Source: Pyricularia pennisetigena (Eukaryota > Ascomycota > Sordariomycetes > Magnaporthales > Pyriculariaceae). Taken from it: 64,000 bases of DNA. The first letter of the stretch is position 1, and each line of letters starts with the position of its first letter. The notes under the pieces were generated by a model, which searched no databases, was not told the DNA's origin, and was given only the letters and a program-made list of their open reading frames with translations. Below are positions 22,696-33,525 of the stretch, piece after piece. Both the position numbers and the translations under genes were made by a program. Where the stretch lies: positions 7,894,819-7,958,818 of the forward strand of contig NC_043741.1 in NCBI RefSeq assembly GCF_004337985.1. The letters run 5' to 3'.

Positions 22696-23437
22696 ATGGC
22701 CGAAGAGCAGCGTCCCGCCCCGTGAGTTGCCATCTTGCCCTTCTGGACCTTGCTATGTGTTCGCCTAGCTAACAAGCCATGCCAACAGCCTCCGCCTGGG
22801 TTCTGAGGCCCCCAACTTCAAGGCCGAGACCACCAAGGGCCCCATCGACTTCCACGAGTTCATCGGGAACAACTGGGTCATCCTCTTCTCACACCCTGAG
22901 GACTTTACCCCCGTTTGCACGACCGAGCTGGGAGAGTTTGCCCGCCTCGAGCCCGAGTTCACCAAGCGCGGCGTCAAGCTGATTGGTCTGTCGGCCAACA
23001 CTGTTGGCAGCCACGATGGCTGGATCAAGGACATCAACGACGTTACGGGCAGCCACGTCTCCTTCCCCATCATCGCCGACAAGGAGCGCAAGGTCGCCTA
23101 CCTGTACGACATGCTCGACTACCAGGACACCACCAATGTCGACGACAAGGGGATTGCCTTTACCATCCGCTCCGTTTTCGTCATCGACCCCGCAAAGAAG
23201 ATCAGGACCATTCTGTCGTACCCGGCCTCGACCGGAAGGAACAGCGCCGAGGTGCTGCGCATTATCGACAGCCTGCAGACCGGCGACAAGCACAAAGTCA
23301 CCACCCCCATCAACTGGGTTCCGGGTGACGATGTCATTGTCCACCCGTCCATCAAGGACGAGCAGGCAAAGGATTTGTTCCCCAACTTTAGGGCCGTCAA
23401 GCCTTACCTGCGCTTCACGCCGCTGCCCAAGGAGTAG
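22696..23437 (+). CDS. PRX1: 1-Cys peroxiredoxin (Prx6/Prx1 type)
   Basis: Exons 22696-22721 and 22789-23437, intron 67 bp (GTGAGT donor, GCTAAC branch, AACAG acceptor); 224 residues. The peroxidatic cysteine is C52 in the motif PEDFTPVCTTELG, with the active-site Thr three residues earlier. It is the only cysteine seen in the protein, as expected for a 1-Cys enzyme. The C-terminal dimer part contains the Prx6-type blocks YPASTGRN, INWVPGDDVIVHPS and KPYLRFTPLPKE. It reduces hydrogen and organic peroxides using thioredoxin, glutaredoxin or glutathione as reductant. No presequence is visible, so cytosolic location is likely, though yeast Prx1 is mitochondrial. Length normal for the family. Confidence 0.95.
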
Positions 23438-26400
23438 GCAGTTGTTTGAGGGTTTTTCACGGGTGTTCAATGCTCATAGGCGATAAAATAGAATGATTAA
23501 TCTCACGAAACTTTTACCAAACATCTCTCCTAGTTGACATTGCTGCTAGGTTGCGTGTGTATTATTTCGTATGGCGGAATAAGCCTGCAATTCCAACTGT
23601 AGTCATACTCTATCTAGACTGGCACAACCGGAGTTCTGATAGAAGCTTCGAGGTCGAATGCTGTCTTGTAACCCAGTTCTCGGTACCTTGGCTACCCCGC
23701 GCAAGTCCGACATCCGCTCATCTGCGACGGGCCTAGGAAAACTCAGGTTAATGTCGCGATGCCGATAGCCGCTGGTCCAACGCATGATGTGAGCGTCTCG
23801 TACGAGAACAGATGGTTTTCCTCCAATATTTAAACATTGTTTGCCGTTACTCCCATATCAAACTTGGTTTCGATTGAAGGTGAGGGGTGAGGGGTGTTGT
23901 TATCCAGCCCAGAAACCCAAACCAGAATGAAATCAATACCCGGTGAGCATTATAGCACCACAGGAGACCATAGTCGGTTCGGTAGTCAACGAGGTGGCGC
24001 CCGAGCAAACCATAGCAACAGGCCGGGCCAGAGACTCGGCCCGCCGCCTCGGAGCTGCAACGGAACATGTCTGTACCCCCGTGGATATCTGGCGCCCGTC
24101 GAGCTGCTAATCAATGCACAAACAAGCATGATTGATGATCAATACCTGACTAAAAAGGCTAGAACATAGTTGAATCATCTAAAAGTCCCGAGATTGCATC
24201 CAGCTCGGGGCATATGCAAGCCAGAGGGGTGGAAGGAGTAGCTACAATGTATAATGCTGGCTGGACATGTAACACTTGCAATCGCTCGCAAGCAAATAGC
24301 GGCGACCATCCCCGCCGTGACATTCGGCAATCCCTGCCCGCCACGTTTTAGTGACATCAAGATACCAACTCAATTCCAGTCCTCTGCCATTTTTCCGGTC
24401 TGAAAGTAGACCAAAAGGACCTGGGCCGTAGGATCCAATCCTAACCACATTTGTTAACTACAAGGTACAAAGAAGCTTGGTATGCTCCATCTAGTCTAAT
24501 GGCTTTTTCTCTCTTTTTGTTTTGATTGCCGCACCCTATTGACGGCCAAGATAGGTAGGGCAGGCGAGCGCGTCCCAACACAGACATCGGACGATTTGTT
24601 TCGTCATTGCTGTCAAGAAAGGGATAGGAACCTTGGCGTTTGTCTCCATTTGGGGGTTCTTCATCTTGTTCAGCTCCAGCCCGCAGATTACCGTGACTCG
24701 TTTTGTCGAGCTAGCGGCAGCCGTTAATCTTCATTTCCCTCATTCTGGAAGGAAATAATCTCCGTAGCACTTCCGTATTTTTGACACATCCCTACATCTG
24801 ATCACCCACGCCAAATTGTGACAAAGTCAACTTTATGCTGGCCGCAGAATCAAGACACTTTTAGAATCTTGGGAAGTCAGTGATAGTTGCCAGAGACGAA
24901 AAAAAAAAAAAAAGGGAGAGAAGAGGAAGATTAATTGACCTGTGTGATCTGCCAAGACCGGCGGCGTCTCGCATAGGTGAGGATTCGGCACCAAAAAATT
25001 CTACGACGAGTCAGCGACAAGGTGACGAGGGCTTTAGCGGGATTTTCTTTCCTTGACGCCAAGCGGGTACAGGTTTTCAAAGGCAGGCAAGTCCGCTAGC
25101 CTGGTTGCATCTGCCGCCAAGGGATCACGGTCCGTTTTCTTCGACTTTCATGCAATCAACCCTAGTCCAAGGTACCTTACCTTATGGCTAAGCACTTATC
25201 GTTGCCGTCCGTCTGCCAAAGGGATCCCGACACCAGATTTGATCTATCCAGCGTAAGACGCTCCGTTCCGTTCGCTGTAATTGACCATCTGACGTCGCGC
25301 ACGAAAACAGGCACAGGCGAGGCTGACGGAGTCGAATTTGACACGCAGCACCAGACATTACTCACAACAACGCAGCTGCACGTCTCCTCGGCCTTCCTAG
25401 CCTGCGCTAGCGACCAGAAATCCTTTGGCGCCGTCGCCGCCACGTCCGCCACTGTTGACTGCTTCCTGGAGACAAACCGCATCCATCAATTAAACATTGG
25501 GCGCTACCGTTTCTGACACCAGCAAGCACAGCCCGCTTATCGGTACCTCTAGTACAGTACAGCACAGTACCGTACGGTACTTCTGCTCGGCTCAATCAAA
25601 ATCAAGCCTTGATCACCAGCGCAGAAATTTGCAAGTCTCGTCCAGCACGGTAAGCAAGCAGTCTACGCGCTAACCCTGGCCGTCTCTCCCCCACCGTTTG
25701 CTTGCAGGCGTCTCGTCACTCCAGTTCCCACCAACCCGGTGATCGCTTTGTTTCTGCTCGGCGGCTGCAACCACGGGCGAGTCAATCGATCGCACGACGC
25801 CGAATTCTCTTTGATCTTGCTTTCCCACATCAGGGACTAGACTCACAACCAAACAGACACGAGAGAACGCCACGCTACCCACGTCCGCACCGCGTCACAT
25901 TCAGCATCAGGACACGGCGCGAAGACAGCCAGCGCCATAGGGCAGACTCATTCACTCCCACACGTTTCCCAAGATAAGCGTCCGTGCGGCATCCGTACGC
26001 GTCGTCGTCCACTTTTCGCCCTGTCCCGGCCCTGCCCACCGCCCCTTTGACCATAAACCGCCAGGCAGGCCCCGGACAGGCCAGGTCTCTGGAAATTAGG
26101 CGTTGCAACCCAGGCCCAGATTATCGCCATTTCCCATTCGCCTTTGTCGAACGTGCAAAAAAGGTATGTGTTTCTTGCTCCGCATGAGTGCGTTGCTGCC
26201 ACTGGCCAAGTCGAACCCGTCCCCATCGAAGTATCGAACTTTTCCGTCGCTCAATCTTCTCTGCTAGGCGCCCCTCTGTGGAGATGGCGTATTGAAAGAT
26301 CATCATCTGCCCCTTGCCCTGCCCTGCCCCTGGACCGGACCCGAACCACATGGCTCCCTCCCCTCCTACAGTATGCCTGTCCATCCATCCCGCTCCGCGC

Positions 26401-26782
26401 ATTCGGGTCACCATGACATGACATGAAATGGCTAGCTGCCTATGCTTTTTAGATTTTGTTCTCGTTCTGCATCCTTCCCGTTTCCCGTCGTTCGCCTCAT
26501 GCCCCAGGTGAAGGAACCCCTGCGCCGTAGCTTGCTCTAGCGTCCTTTACCCGACCTCCACATATCCACAGTCTGTGTGCCTTACTGCTGACCAGGGGTG
26601 GGCACACTATACTTTTTTTTTTTTTTTTAAATTTCTTTCGCTTTGTCCTCTGCTCCTCGCATCAGTCCCACCGCCTCACCCCTTCTCCGGCAGTGCCGTC
26701 CCTATTCGACACCACCACAGGCCCTCAGCTCCCGCCGCCTCTCGCGAGCGAGACGAGGGACTGAACCACACCACTGACCGCA
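23438..26782. other. 3.3-kb intergenic region
   Basis: Several short frames occur but none has a domain, a signal peptide or linked exons. Notable are a poly-A run near 24899-24915 and a perfect palindrome GTACCGTACGGTAC near 25567-25580 beside related GTACAGTAC units. The last kilobase is C/T-rich and probably the long promoter and 5' leader of the kelch/BTB gene, with a T run near 26613-26629. Confidence 0.45.
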
Positions 26783-29700
26783 ATGAGCAACGCAGGCTCT
26801 CGTCACAGCGGGCTCGGCACCGACGTCTCCCGCTTCTCCGACTCTGAGAACGAAGAACAGTCGCCCGGCGCCTCGCTCAAGTCGCCCTCGGACAACATCT
26901 TCTCGGGCGTCTACCGCGGGATCAAGAAGAGCAGAGACGACATTGCGAAGCTCGCCCGTCAGCCCTCCCAGCTTGGACTGAAATCCTTTTCCTCCTTCCG
27001 ATCCGCCCCCGCGAACCAACATGCTCGCAACTTGAGCCTGCAAAATAGCCTCGAGAAACCCTTGCCGCCAGAGCCCCCGCCCGGATCGACCCACTCATCC
27101 CAACCCGGCTCTCCCTCGACCCCGACTCCCACTTCGCAGGCTCAAGCTGGCAGCATCGACGGCCTTGTGCAGCAGTCCCGACCGAAATTCGAGAGAACAA
27201 ATACCATGGACTCGATGAACTCCATGACATCAGTCTCGTCTGTCGAAATGCCTCAGATGAGGGCAACCCAGAGGAAACAACCCGGCGACCTGAGCCTGAG
27301 CAGTAGTTTTGCCAGCTTGGCAAGCCAGTCCACACAGGAAGACCCTCGGGAAAGGGAGACCACAACACCGAGAAGTGCAGGCCCCCAGTCCGCAGGGCCA
27401 TCGCCGCAGGTGGCCCAGGCCAGAACTCCCGTCATCGGCCCCGCCGTGGGAACTCCCTCGTCTTCCGCGCCGCACCTCTCGGGATTGATGTGCAACGTAC
27501 ACAGGACGACGGGGCGAGAGCCGCACCCGTTGGTGGGAGCAACAACAACCGTGCTAGGCGACAAGCTGTACGTTTTTGGAGGCAGGATACTTTCGCGGAG
27601 CCGCCCGGCGCCCCTGACGGCGGATCTCTACGAGCTAGACTTGATTAGGCGACATTGGACGAAGCTCGAGACCACCGGAGATGTTCCACGCCCGCGATAC
27701 TTTCACTCCATGTGTGCGCTGGGCGACGCGAAGCTCGTCTGCTATGGGGGTATGTCGCCCATGCAGACCTCGTCTAGCCCGTCCGCCCAAGATGGATCGC
27801 CCGAGGTCACAGTAATGTCGGACGTCCACATTTACGATGTTGCCACCAAAAAGTGGACGTTCATTCCCACCCCAGACGCCCCCCAAGGTCGATACGCACA
27901 CTGTGCATGCATCCTGCCGTCTTCGGCTGCTTTCTCGTCACATCGGGCATCCTTGTCTGCATTACAACACAACCCATCGACCGGTGCAAATGAGGGGAGG
28001 ATCGGCATCAACATCGATGGCACCGGCGGCGCCGAGATGATCATCGTCGGAGGTCAGGACGGGAACAACCACTACATTGAGCAAATAAGTGTATTCAACC
28101 TGAGGAGTCTAAAGTGGACTTCCACGCAGCCTCTCGGGAAGCAATGCGGTGCGTACAGAAGTGTCGTCGCGCCCCTGCCGGTGTCGGTCACGTCCAAGAT
28201 TGGACAGACCAACTCGGGCGCAATGAAGCAAAGGCAGGACGGGGGCATCAGCCAAGAGGCTCGCGAGCCAGGCTCTTCGATGCTCATCTATTCCAATTAC
28301 AACTTTCTCGATGTCAAACTCGAGCTCCAGATCCGGGCCAGCGACGGCAGCTTGACCGAGAGGTCCATGTCTGGGGCATACACGCCTCCTGGACTTCGTT
28401 TCCCTAACGGCGGCATCATTGACACGCACTTTGTCGTCAGTGGCACGTATCTGACCTCGTCAAAACAAGAATATGCACTGTGGGCGCTCGACCTCAAGAA
28501 TCTGACCTGGTCCAGAATCGACGCCGGCGGCAGCGTCTTTAGCCAGGGCAGCTGGAACAGAGGAGTCTTGTGGAACAGGAGAAACACGTTTGTAATCCTG
28601 GGCAACCGCAAGAGAAGTTTAGTGGACGACTACAACCACCGGCGCCTCAACTTCTCCAACGTGTGCATGGTCGAGCTGGAGGCATTTGGCTTCTACGACA
28701 ACCCCCGGAGAACGTCGCCCATGTCGGGATTCGTCTCGGCAAGCAGTCCCTATACAAGTCCTGGACTGAGCCTAGCCCGCAAGGCAGGCTGCACCGCAGG
28801 AGGTCGCTTCCACTCGCGAGCATCGGAAGAGTTGGGCGAAAAGGCTCTCGTACTACGGGAGCTTGCCGACATGGACATCCTGTGCATCGGCGGCGAGCGC
28901 ATCCCCGTCAACAGCCGTATTGTGGCGCGAAGGTGGGGCCCGTACTTTGTACAACTCCTACGCGAGGGAACAGCAACACAGGACGGGGGCGACATCGCAA
29001 CCCTGCGCACCGCCGGGCACGGTATGCGATCGAATTCCGTCAGCACCATGATACAACCCAACAGCCGCAACACGATGGAGAGTACCATGTCCATGACCAA
29101 CTCCATGGCTTCAGGTTCAAGCAACGCCAGCATGAAGCCACCAAGCACGGCTGCGACAAGCGTTTCTGGCAGCATGATGAGCCCTCATGGTGTCGCCATT
29201 GATCCCACAACAGTAAACACGGCGCCGACGCCACGGACGCTGCCGCCCAGCTCTCGTCCGAGATGCATGTACCTCCCGCACACTTACCTGACCATCCAGG
29301 CCCTGCTACACTACTTGTACACCAGCAGTCTCGCGCCGCCAAGCTCGCCCTTGTGCACGCCACAAATCCTGTGCAGCCTGCTGCAGATCGCTCGACCTTA
29401 CCGGATCGATGGGCTCCTGGAGGCTGTCATCGAGAGGTTGCACACGCTTCTTGACAGCAGAAACGCTGCCGCTGTGTTCAACGCCACTGCCATGGCAGCC
29501 GGTGGTGGGCGTGGCATCGATGGATCGCTGAACCCCAACTTCTTCGTGCCGATAGGCGGGCTGGAGACGCTCAGCCCAACTACAGACTCGTCGGGCGAGA
29601 TGGGCGGCAAGAATTCGTCTGACCTGCAACAAATGAGTCGCCTCAACGCGGCGACGCCCACGGCGGGCAACAGGCCCGAGAGTGCCGAGATGTCGGCGAC

Positions 29701-29995
29701 GGCCAGCGTCTCGGGCGGCAGCGAATGGAGCTCGGAGATGGGTGAAGACAGCGACCGCGGCGGCAGCGGGACGGCCAGAGAGGTCTGGAACGGCGAGCTC
29801 AGCAGCGTCATTGGGCTACAGAAGCGCGGGCTCAGAGGTTTGATGGAAGGCAGGCGCATGAGGGACAGGGCGGGAACGACAAACACCGTTGCTGCCGGTG
29901 GGATGATGGAGCGAGAAAGGACCGGGAGCGTCGCCAACATTGGTGCCGGTCGAAACGGTGCCGGGCTGGGTCTGGGGATTGCCAGCGGTAACTAG
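26783..29995 (+). CDS. kelch-repeat / BTB protein, Ral2/LZTR1-like
   Basis: Intronless, 1070 residues. Residues 1-240 are Ser/Pro-rich and disordered. From about 250 a kelch propeller begins: GDKLYVFGGR, RYFHSMCALGD, KLVCYGG, RYAHCACILP, MIIVGGQDGNNHY, running to about residue 620. A BTB/POZ-like part starts near 695 (DMDILCIGGERIPVNSRIVA) with a long low-complexity insert, then resumes near 828 (MYLPHTYLTIQALLHYLYTS), ending in helices like a BACK segment. The kelch-then-BTB order matches LZTR1 and the fission-yeast Ras regulator Ral2, which in LZTR1's case acts as a Cul3 adaptor on Ras-family GTPases. Role in Ras-dependent polarity or mating is inference from that family. The C-terminal 120 residues are again low-complexity. 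Confidence 0.85.
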   Translation: MSNAGSRHSGLGTDVSRFSDSENEEQSPGASLKSPSDNIFSGVYRGIKKSRDDIAKLARQPSQLGLKSFSSFRSAPANQHARNLSLQNSLEKPLPPEPPPGSTHSSQPGSPSTPTPTSQAQAGSIDGLVQQSRPKFERTNTMDSMNSMTSVSSVEMPQMRATQRKQPGDLSLSSSFASLASQSTQEDPRERETTTPRSAGPQSAGPSPQVAQARTPVIGPAVGTPSSSAPHLSGLMCNVHRTTGREPHPLVGATTTVLGDKLYVFGGRILSRSRPAPLTADLYELDLIRRHWTKLETTGDVPRPRYFHSMCALGDAKLVCYGGMSPMQTSSSPSAQDGSPEVTVMSDVHIYDVATKKWTFIPTPDAPQGRYAHCACILPSSAAFSSHRASLSALQHNPSTGANEGRIGINIDGTGGAEMIIVGGQDGNNHYIEQISVFNLRSLKWTSTQPLGKQCGAYRSVVAPLPVSVTSKIGQTNSGAMKQRQDGGISQEAREPGSSMLIYSNYNFLDVKLELQIRASDGSLTERSMSGAYTPPGLRFPNGGIIDTHFVVSGTYLTSSKQEYALWALDLKNLTWSRIDAGGSVFSQGSWNRGVLWNRRNTFVILGNRKRSLVDDYNHRRLNFSNVCMVELEAFGFYDNPRRTSPMSGFVSASSPYTSPGLSLARKAGCTAGGRFHSRASEELGEKALVLRELADMDILCIGGERIPVNSRIVARRWGPYFVQLLREGTATQDGGDIATLRTAGHGMRSNSVSTMIQPNSRNTMESTMSMTNSMASGSSNASMKPPSTAATSVSGSMMSPHGVAIDPTTVNTAPTPRTLPPSSRPRCMYLPHTYLTIQALLHYLYTSSLAPPSSPLCTPQILCSLLQIARPYRIDGLLEAVIERLHTLLDSRNAAAVFNATAMAAGGGRGIDGSLNPNFFVPIGGLETLSPTTDSSGEMGGKNSSDLQQMSRLNAATPTAGNRPESAEMSATASVSGGSEWSSEMGEDSDRGGSGTAREVWNGELSSVIGLQKRGLRGLMEGRRMRDRAGTTNTVAAGGMMERERTGSVANIGAGRNGAGLGLGIASGN

Positions 29996-30603
29996 TAGCC
30001 GGGTGGGCCGTTGAGAGCTGGCCGTCGGGTCGACTCTGATTTCCTTGCATGATTTGATGAGCATTTCACGGTCGACAAAGCACATTTTGCATATTCTCTG
30101 TTTATGTTATCTTATTCCCAGTCGGGTTCACGTATATTTATTATCTTTGTGGCCGTTGCTTGTCGACTTGCTGCATTTAGGATATTCATCGCCGTCCGAC
30201 CGAGTTTGGTTCATGCTTTGCCGCCGTCTCCCATGCTGCCATTTGACCGGCTAGCGGACCGATCACAACTTTGCTCATCAACCTCCGTGACTGTACCATG
30301 GTTCAAATGCCGGCGATTCTGTACGAATTTATTTATCTTGCCATTAGAGGCAGCCTATTGGGCAGTTTAAAGTGCGTGGGTCGCTGGGACTCTGGGACTG
30401 ACATTAGCCGCTGGTGGGTAAAGGGCCGTCACGCTCCGACAGCAGCGTTATGGCCATTTTGGAATGAAACGGAAGTGAGCCAATCAACATGCTGGTCATT
30501 TGCTTGGGGATATATAAGTTGTAGTTGATGTCTCTTCTGGTCGTGATCAGCTTCACGTCTTGTCTCGCAACAGCCCCCGTCTACTTTACAAAAACCTGCC
30601 ACT
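29996..30603. other. intergenic, promoter of AA9 gene
   Basis: The kelch/BTB 3' flank and the AA9 promoter. A TATATAA lies at 30511-30517, about 87 bp before the AA9 start, then a CT-rich leader. No gene is seen in between. Confidence 0.55.
30511..30517 (+). promoter_or_regulatory. TATA box of AA9 gene
   Basis: TATATAA at a typical distance (about 87 bp) from the AA9 start codon. Inducible fungal cell-wall-degrading genes often carry a clear TATA box. Confidence 0.6.
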
Positions 30604-31429
30604 ATGCAGCTCACATTGGCGATCCTCGCGCTGGTTGCAGCAGTGACCGCTGCACCTTCGCCCGCTCCACACTGTATGTCCTGCATGTCCTCGAATTCGT
30701 GGATGTCCAGCTGACGAGCACATCGGTACAAAATAGACACGTTCCCCAAGCTCAGCGGCAGCGCAGACTGGCAATACATACGCAAGACGGCCAACTTCCA
30801 GTCCAACGGGCCCGTGACCGATGTGAACAGCGACGCGATCCGGTGCTACGAGGCCGGATCCGCAGGCGGCACCAAGACCATGAACGTGCAGGCGGGAGGG
30901 CAGATCTCGTTTGGCGCCGCACCAAACATCTTCCACATCGGGCCCTTGAGCGGCTACATGGCCAAGGTCCCCGCGGGGCAGACGGCCGATCGGTGGGACG
31001 GCAAGGGCGCCGTGTGGTTCAAGGTGTACCAGGAGATGCCGAGCGGAACGCAGGGCGGGTTGCAGTTTGCCAGCAACAGTGAGTCTTCTCGGCTCCTTCT
31101 CGCTTCCCTGAACTAGTTGCCATTTGCTCGCATTAACACAAACTACAGACAAGGGAACGGTCAGCTTCACCATCCCACAGTGCATTGCCAGCGGCGAGTA
31201 CCTGTTCCGGATCGAGCACGTGGCGCTGCACGGCGCCGGGCAGATGAACGGTGCCCAGTTCTACATCAGCTGCGCGCAGATCAACGTCCAGGGCGGTTCG
31301 GGCTCCAAGACGCCCAGTGGGCTGGTCAGCTTCCCCGGAGCATACAAGGCCACTGACCCTGGGCTGCTGATCAACATTTACAACACCAGCCGGTACACCC
31401 CTGCCGGACCGGCAGTGTTTACCTGCTAG
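30604..31429 (+). CDS. AA9 lytic polysaccharide monooxygenase, secreted
   Basis: Exons 30604-30673, 30737-31078, 31149-31429; introns 63 and 70 bp; 230 residues. The first intron splits the codon directly after the histidine that must become residue 1, and splicing gives HYTFPKLSGSADWQYIR, a standard AA9 opening. The copper site is complete: H23 (mature H1), H90 in NIFHIGP, Y176 as axial ligand, with Q174 and H165 as second-sphere residues. A disulphide-capable cysteine set (C60, C149, C180, C230) is present and there is no CBM1. The enzyme cleaves cellulose or xyloglucan oxidatively using a copper centre. Odd point: six residues (APSPAP) lie between the best signal-peptidase site and H23, see findings. 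Confidence 0.94.
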
Positions 31430-31482
31430 TGAGTCCAGGTTAAGCTGTACGGTGGGCGACTTGACGAGTTGAAGGAGTAGGG

Positions 31483-31483
<1 letters not shown>

Positions 31484-31515
<32 letters not shown>
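31484..31515. repeat. (TAG)n microsatellite in AA9 3' flank
   Basis: About ten uninterrupted TAG units starting some 50 bp after the AA9 stop codon, probably within the 3' untranslated region. Such arrays vary between strains. Confidence 0.85.
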
Positions 31516-31645
31516 AATATTAAGTCTATGGGGTTTTGTACTGCCTTTCGTTTGTCCCGGCGAACCCTCCCAAGTCTAGCTTATCCGTCAATCCGAATCC
31601 AGTCCAGATCGTGCAAAAGCTGATGTGGACGGAAACGCCACATCA

Positions 31646-32183
31646 TCACTGCCTGATGATCAAGCTCGTGGTGACGCCAGAAATGACAAAGTCCTTGGGG
31701 CCCACGTAGCTCTGGGTACCGGTCTGGTCCCTGGAAAAGTCGCCAGTCGAAAAGGCGCGGGCCGCGTGCACCTTTTGCACACCCCTCTCCCAGCTGGACG
31801 TCCAGGTGAAGGAGAGAAAGGCGGGATGGCCGGAGCCCTCGGCGGTGAAGGAAAAGACGGCGTTGGGGTCCGAGCAGCTCTCGTTGGGCACGGACGGGAT
31901 GGTGCTGGAGGCCTGGGTGGTGGCGGTACAGACCAGAGGAGGAGAGGAGGCGCTCGAGCGGACCTCGAAGGTGAGGCTTTGGGTTTAATGGTAGACGTTA
32001 GTTGAGGTTTTGCAGATGAATGGCCAGAGGAGTATGCGCTGGTCCTTACAAGCAGGTGGTGCCACGAGGCTGGCACTGGAGGTTGGTGACCTTGACCGAG
32101 ACCGACTCGGGAGCCTGGCGCGGGCTGATGGCGGCGGCCGAGGCGGTGCTGAGAAGCGTGGCGAGTGGGGTGAGGAACTTCAT
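31646..32183 (-). CDS. small secreted four-cysteine protein, candidate elicitor/effector
   Basis: Exons 32183-32050 and 31976-31646 with a 73-bp intron (GTAAGG donor, ACTAAC branch, AAAG acceptor); 154 residues. Residues 1-18 are a signal peptide; a Pro-Arg (ISPRQ) shortly after may be a Kex2-type processing site. The mature part has four cysteines (about positions 37, 44, 61, 78) and is rich in beta-prone Val/Thr/Ser (VSVKVTNLQC, LTFEVRSS, LSFTWTSSWERG). The layout recalls AltA1/Hrip-like secreted beta-barrel elicitors, but I cannot confirm that family by eye. It ends tail-to-tail with the AA9 gene, about 215 bp apart. A minus-strand TATAAA lies near 32283-32288. Confidence 0.75.
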
Positions 32184-32282
32184 CTTGCTAGACGGTAGTG
32201 GAAGTTGCGAGGCTGAGATGGGTTATCTGGCGATGTCTTTTTGGGATCGAACATGCCCTCAATAGAGACGAAGCGCGAGAAT

Positions 32283-32288
32283 TTATAC
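32283..32288 (-). promoter_or_regulatory. TATA box of small secreted protein gene
   Basis: TATAAA on the minus strand about 100 bp ahead of the start at 32183. Confidence 0.5.
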
Positions 32289-33354
32289 ATGGTTGACGCC
32301 GACATGTTCGAACCCAAGCATGACGATGTTGATGTCGATATTACGATATAGCATGTCAGCAGCAATGTTGCATCGCCAATCGAGCTCCTTGCCTCATGTC
32401 TCGTGTTGAACCGGTCTACCGGTGCTCGTAATGACGTGCCGAGCGACACAATGCTGCCTAGATGCTCCTTTGTTGGGTATTGAAAGGGAAACGGCCGCTC
32501 CGGGGTTCCACCTAGGTGCATTCACACGAGGCGTTACTTGCCACGCTGGACGCGGTAGAGCGGGAAGCGGCCTTGACAAATGCTTAGAGGCCCATTTTCA
32601 TCAGCAGATTGCTTATTCAGCTTTGATCGTGTTGAACCATTTTGGTACGAGCCGGGCTGTTTGATTGGTCAGGCGGAGGACGATGACGGCGTTTCCTAAT
32701 TGGGAGAAGTCGGGTTTGTCCTAGGTAGGCAAGTAGAAGGTAGGTGAACCCGGCGCTTTCGTTTGTTTGTCACCCCGCTCTTAATTCTCGCGCGCTTGCC
32801 CCTCTCTTCCGTCCTCCGCGCCGTTTTCTTCGGGGTCAAGTCCACTCGACTCGACTGTTCGTTGTGGCGGTGGCTTGAAAGATGGATGAGCCGGAATCAG
32901 GTGTCCTGACAGTTTCCTCCCACCTCGGATCAACCCCGACTACCTGACGAGTCTGATAGTATCAGTACTAGCATTGATACAGCAACGTTGTGTCAACGTC
33001 TTGGCTCTTCTTTCTCGTGGGTTAACCGTCGCCTCTGCACACAAAGGACCATTTTTTTTTTTACCGTTGCTGACGATTGCGTGTCTGTTAGGTTTTGTTC
33101 TCCCCTTTTCTGTTTTCACTAGTAAGATCTTCTCAGGCAAGCTGTAGCCTACACCATCTTTACAATGCTTGACAGGCTGACCTACGGCAACTGGTGACTG
33201 TCTTTCGCGACCCCATGCGGTCTTTTCGGCGCTTGCACAAGAAACCTTCTCTCTCGGGACACGAGGTTGCAATCGTCACGCAGGGATTCATTGCACCCAA
33301 GGGGGGCTACAACCAAGTAAACTCCAAGCCCCATCGTGCACGTAGGCTGACGAG

Positions 33355-33359
33355 CCAGG
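33355..33359. repeat. left target-site duplication CCAGG
   Basis: CCAGG immediately before the 5' LTR is repeated immediately after the 3' LTR at 41402-41406. A 5-bp duplication is what LTR-element integrases leave. Confidence 0.85.
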
Positions 33360-33525
33360 TGTTGCAGTAGATAGATCTTGGCATCACATGACCAGATGAG
33401 CTTAGTCAGCGCTGTGCACACCATAAAAGCGCTGCCACGCTCGTTAGCCTAAATAGCGCACCTTACCTGAATACATGGCTCTCCTACCACTCATGCAGGC
33501 TGCACGTATACGTTCGTGTGCGTCA
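33360..33525 (+). repeat. copia 5' LTR (166 bp)
   Basis: Begins TGTTGCAGTAGATAG and ends GTGCGTCA. Its first 90 or so bases show no transition relative to the other copies; three transitions fall in its inner half (33450 onward). Confidence 0.93.

Larger units (their letters stand above)
32184..33359. other. intergenic up to the copia insertion
   Basis: Promoter of the secreted-protein gene, then ordinary unique-looking sequence. No gene is supported. Base composition changes abruptly just after the retrotransposon's 5' LTR. Confidence 0.5.
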
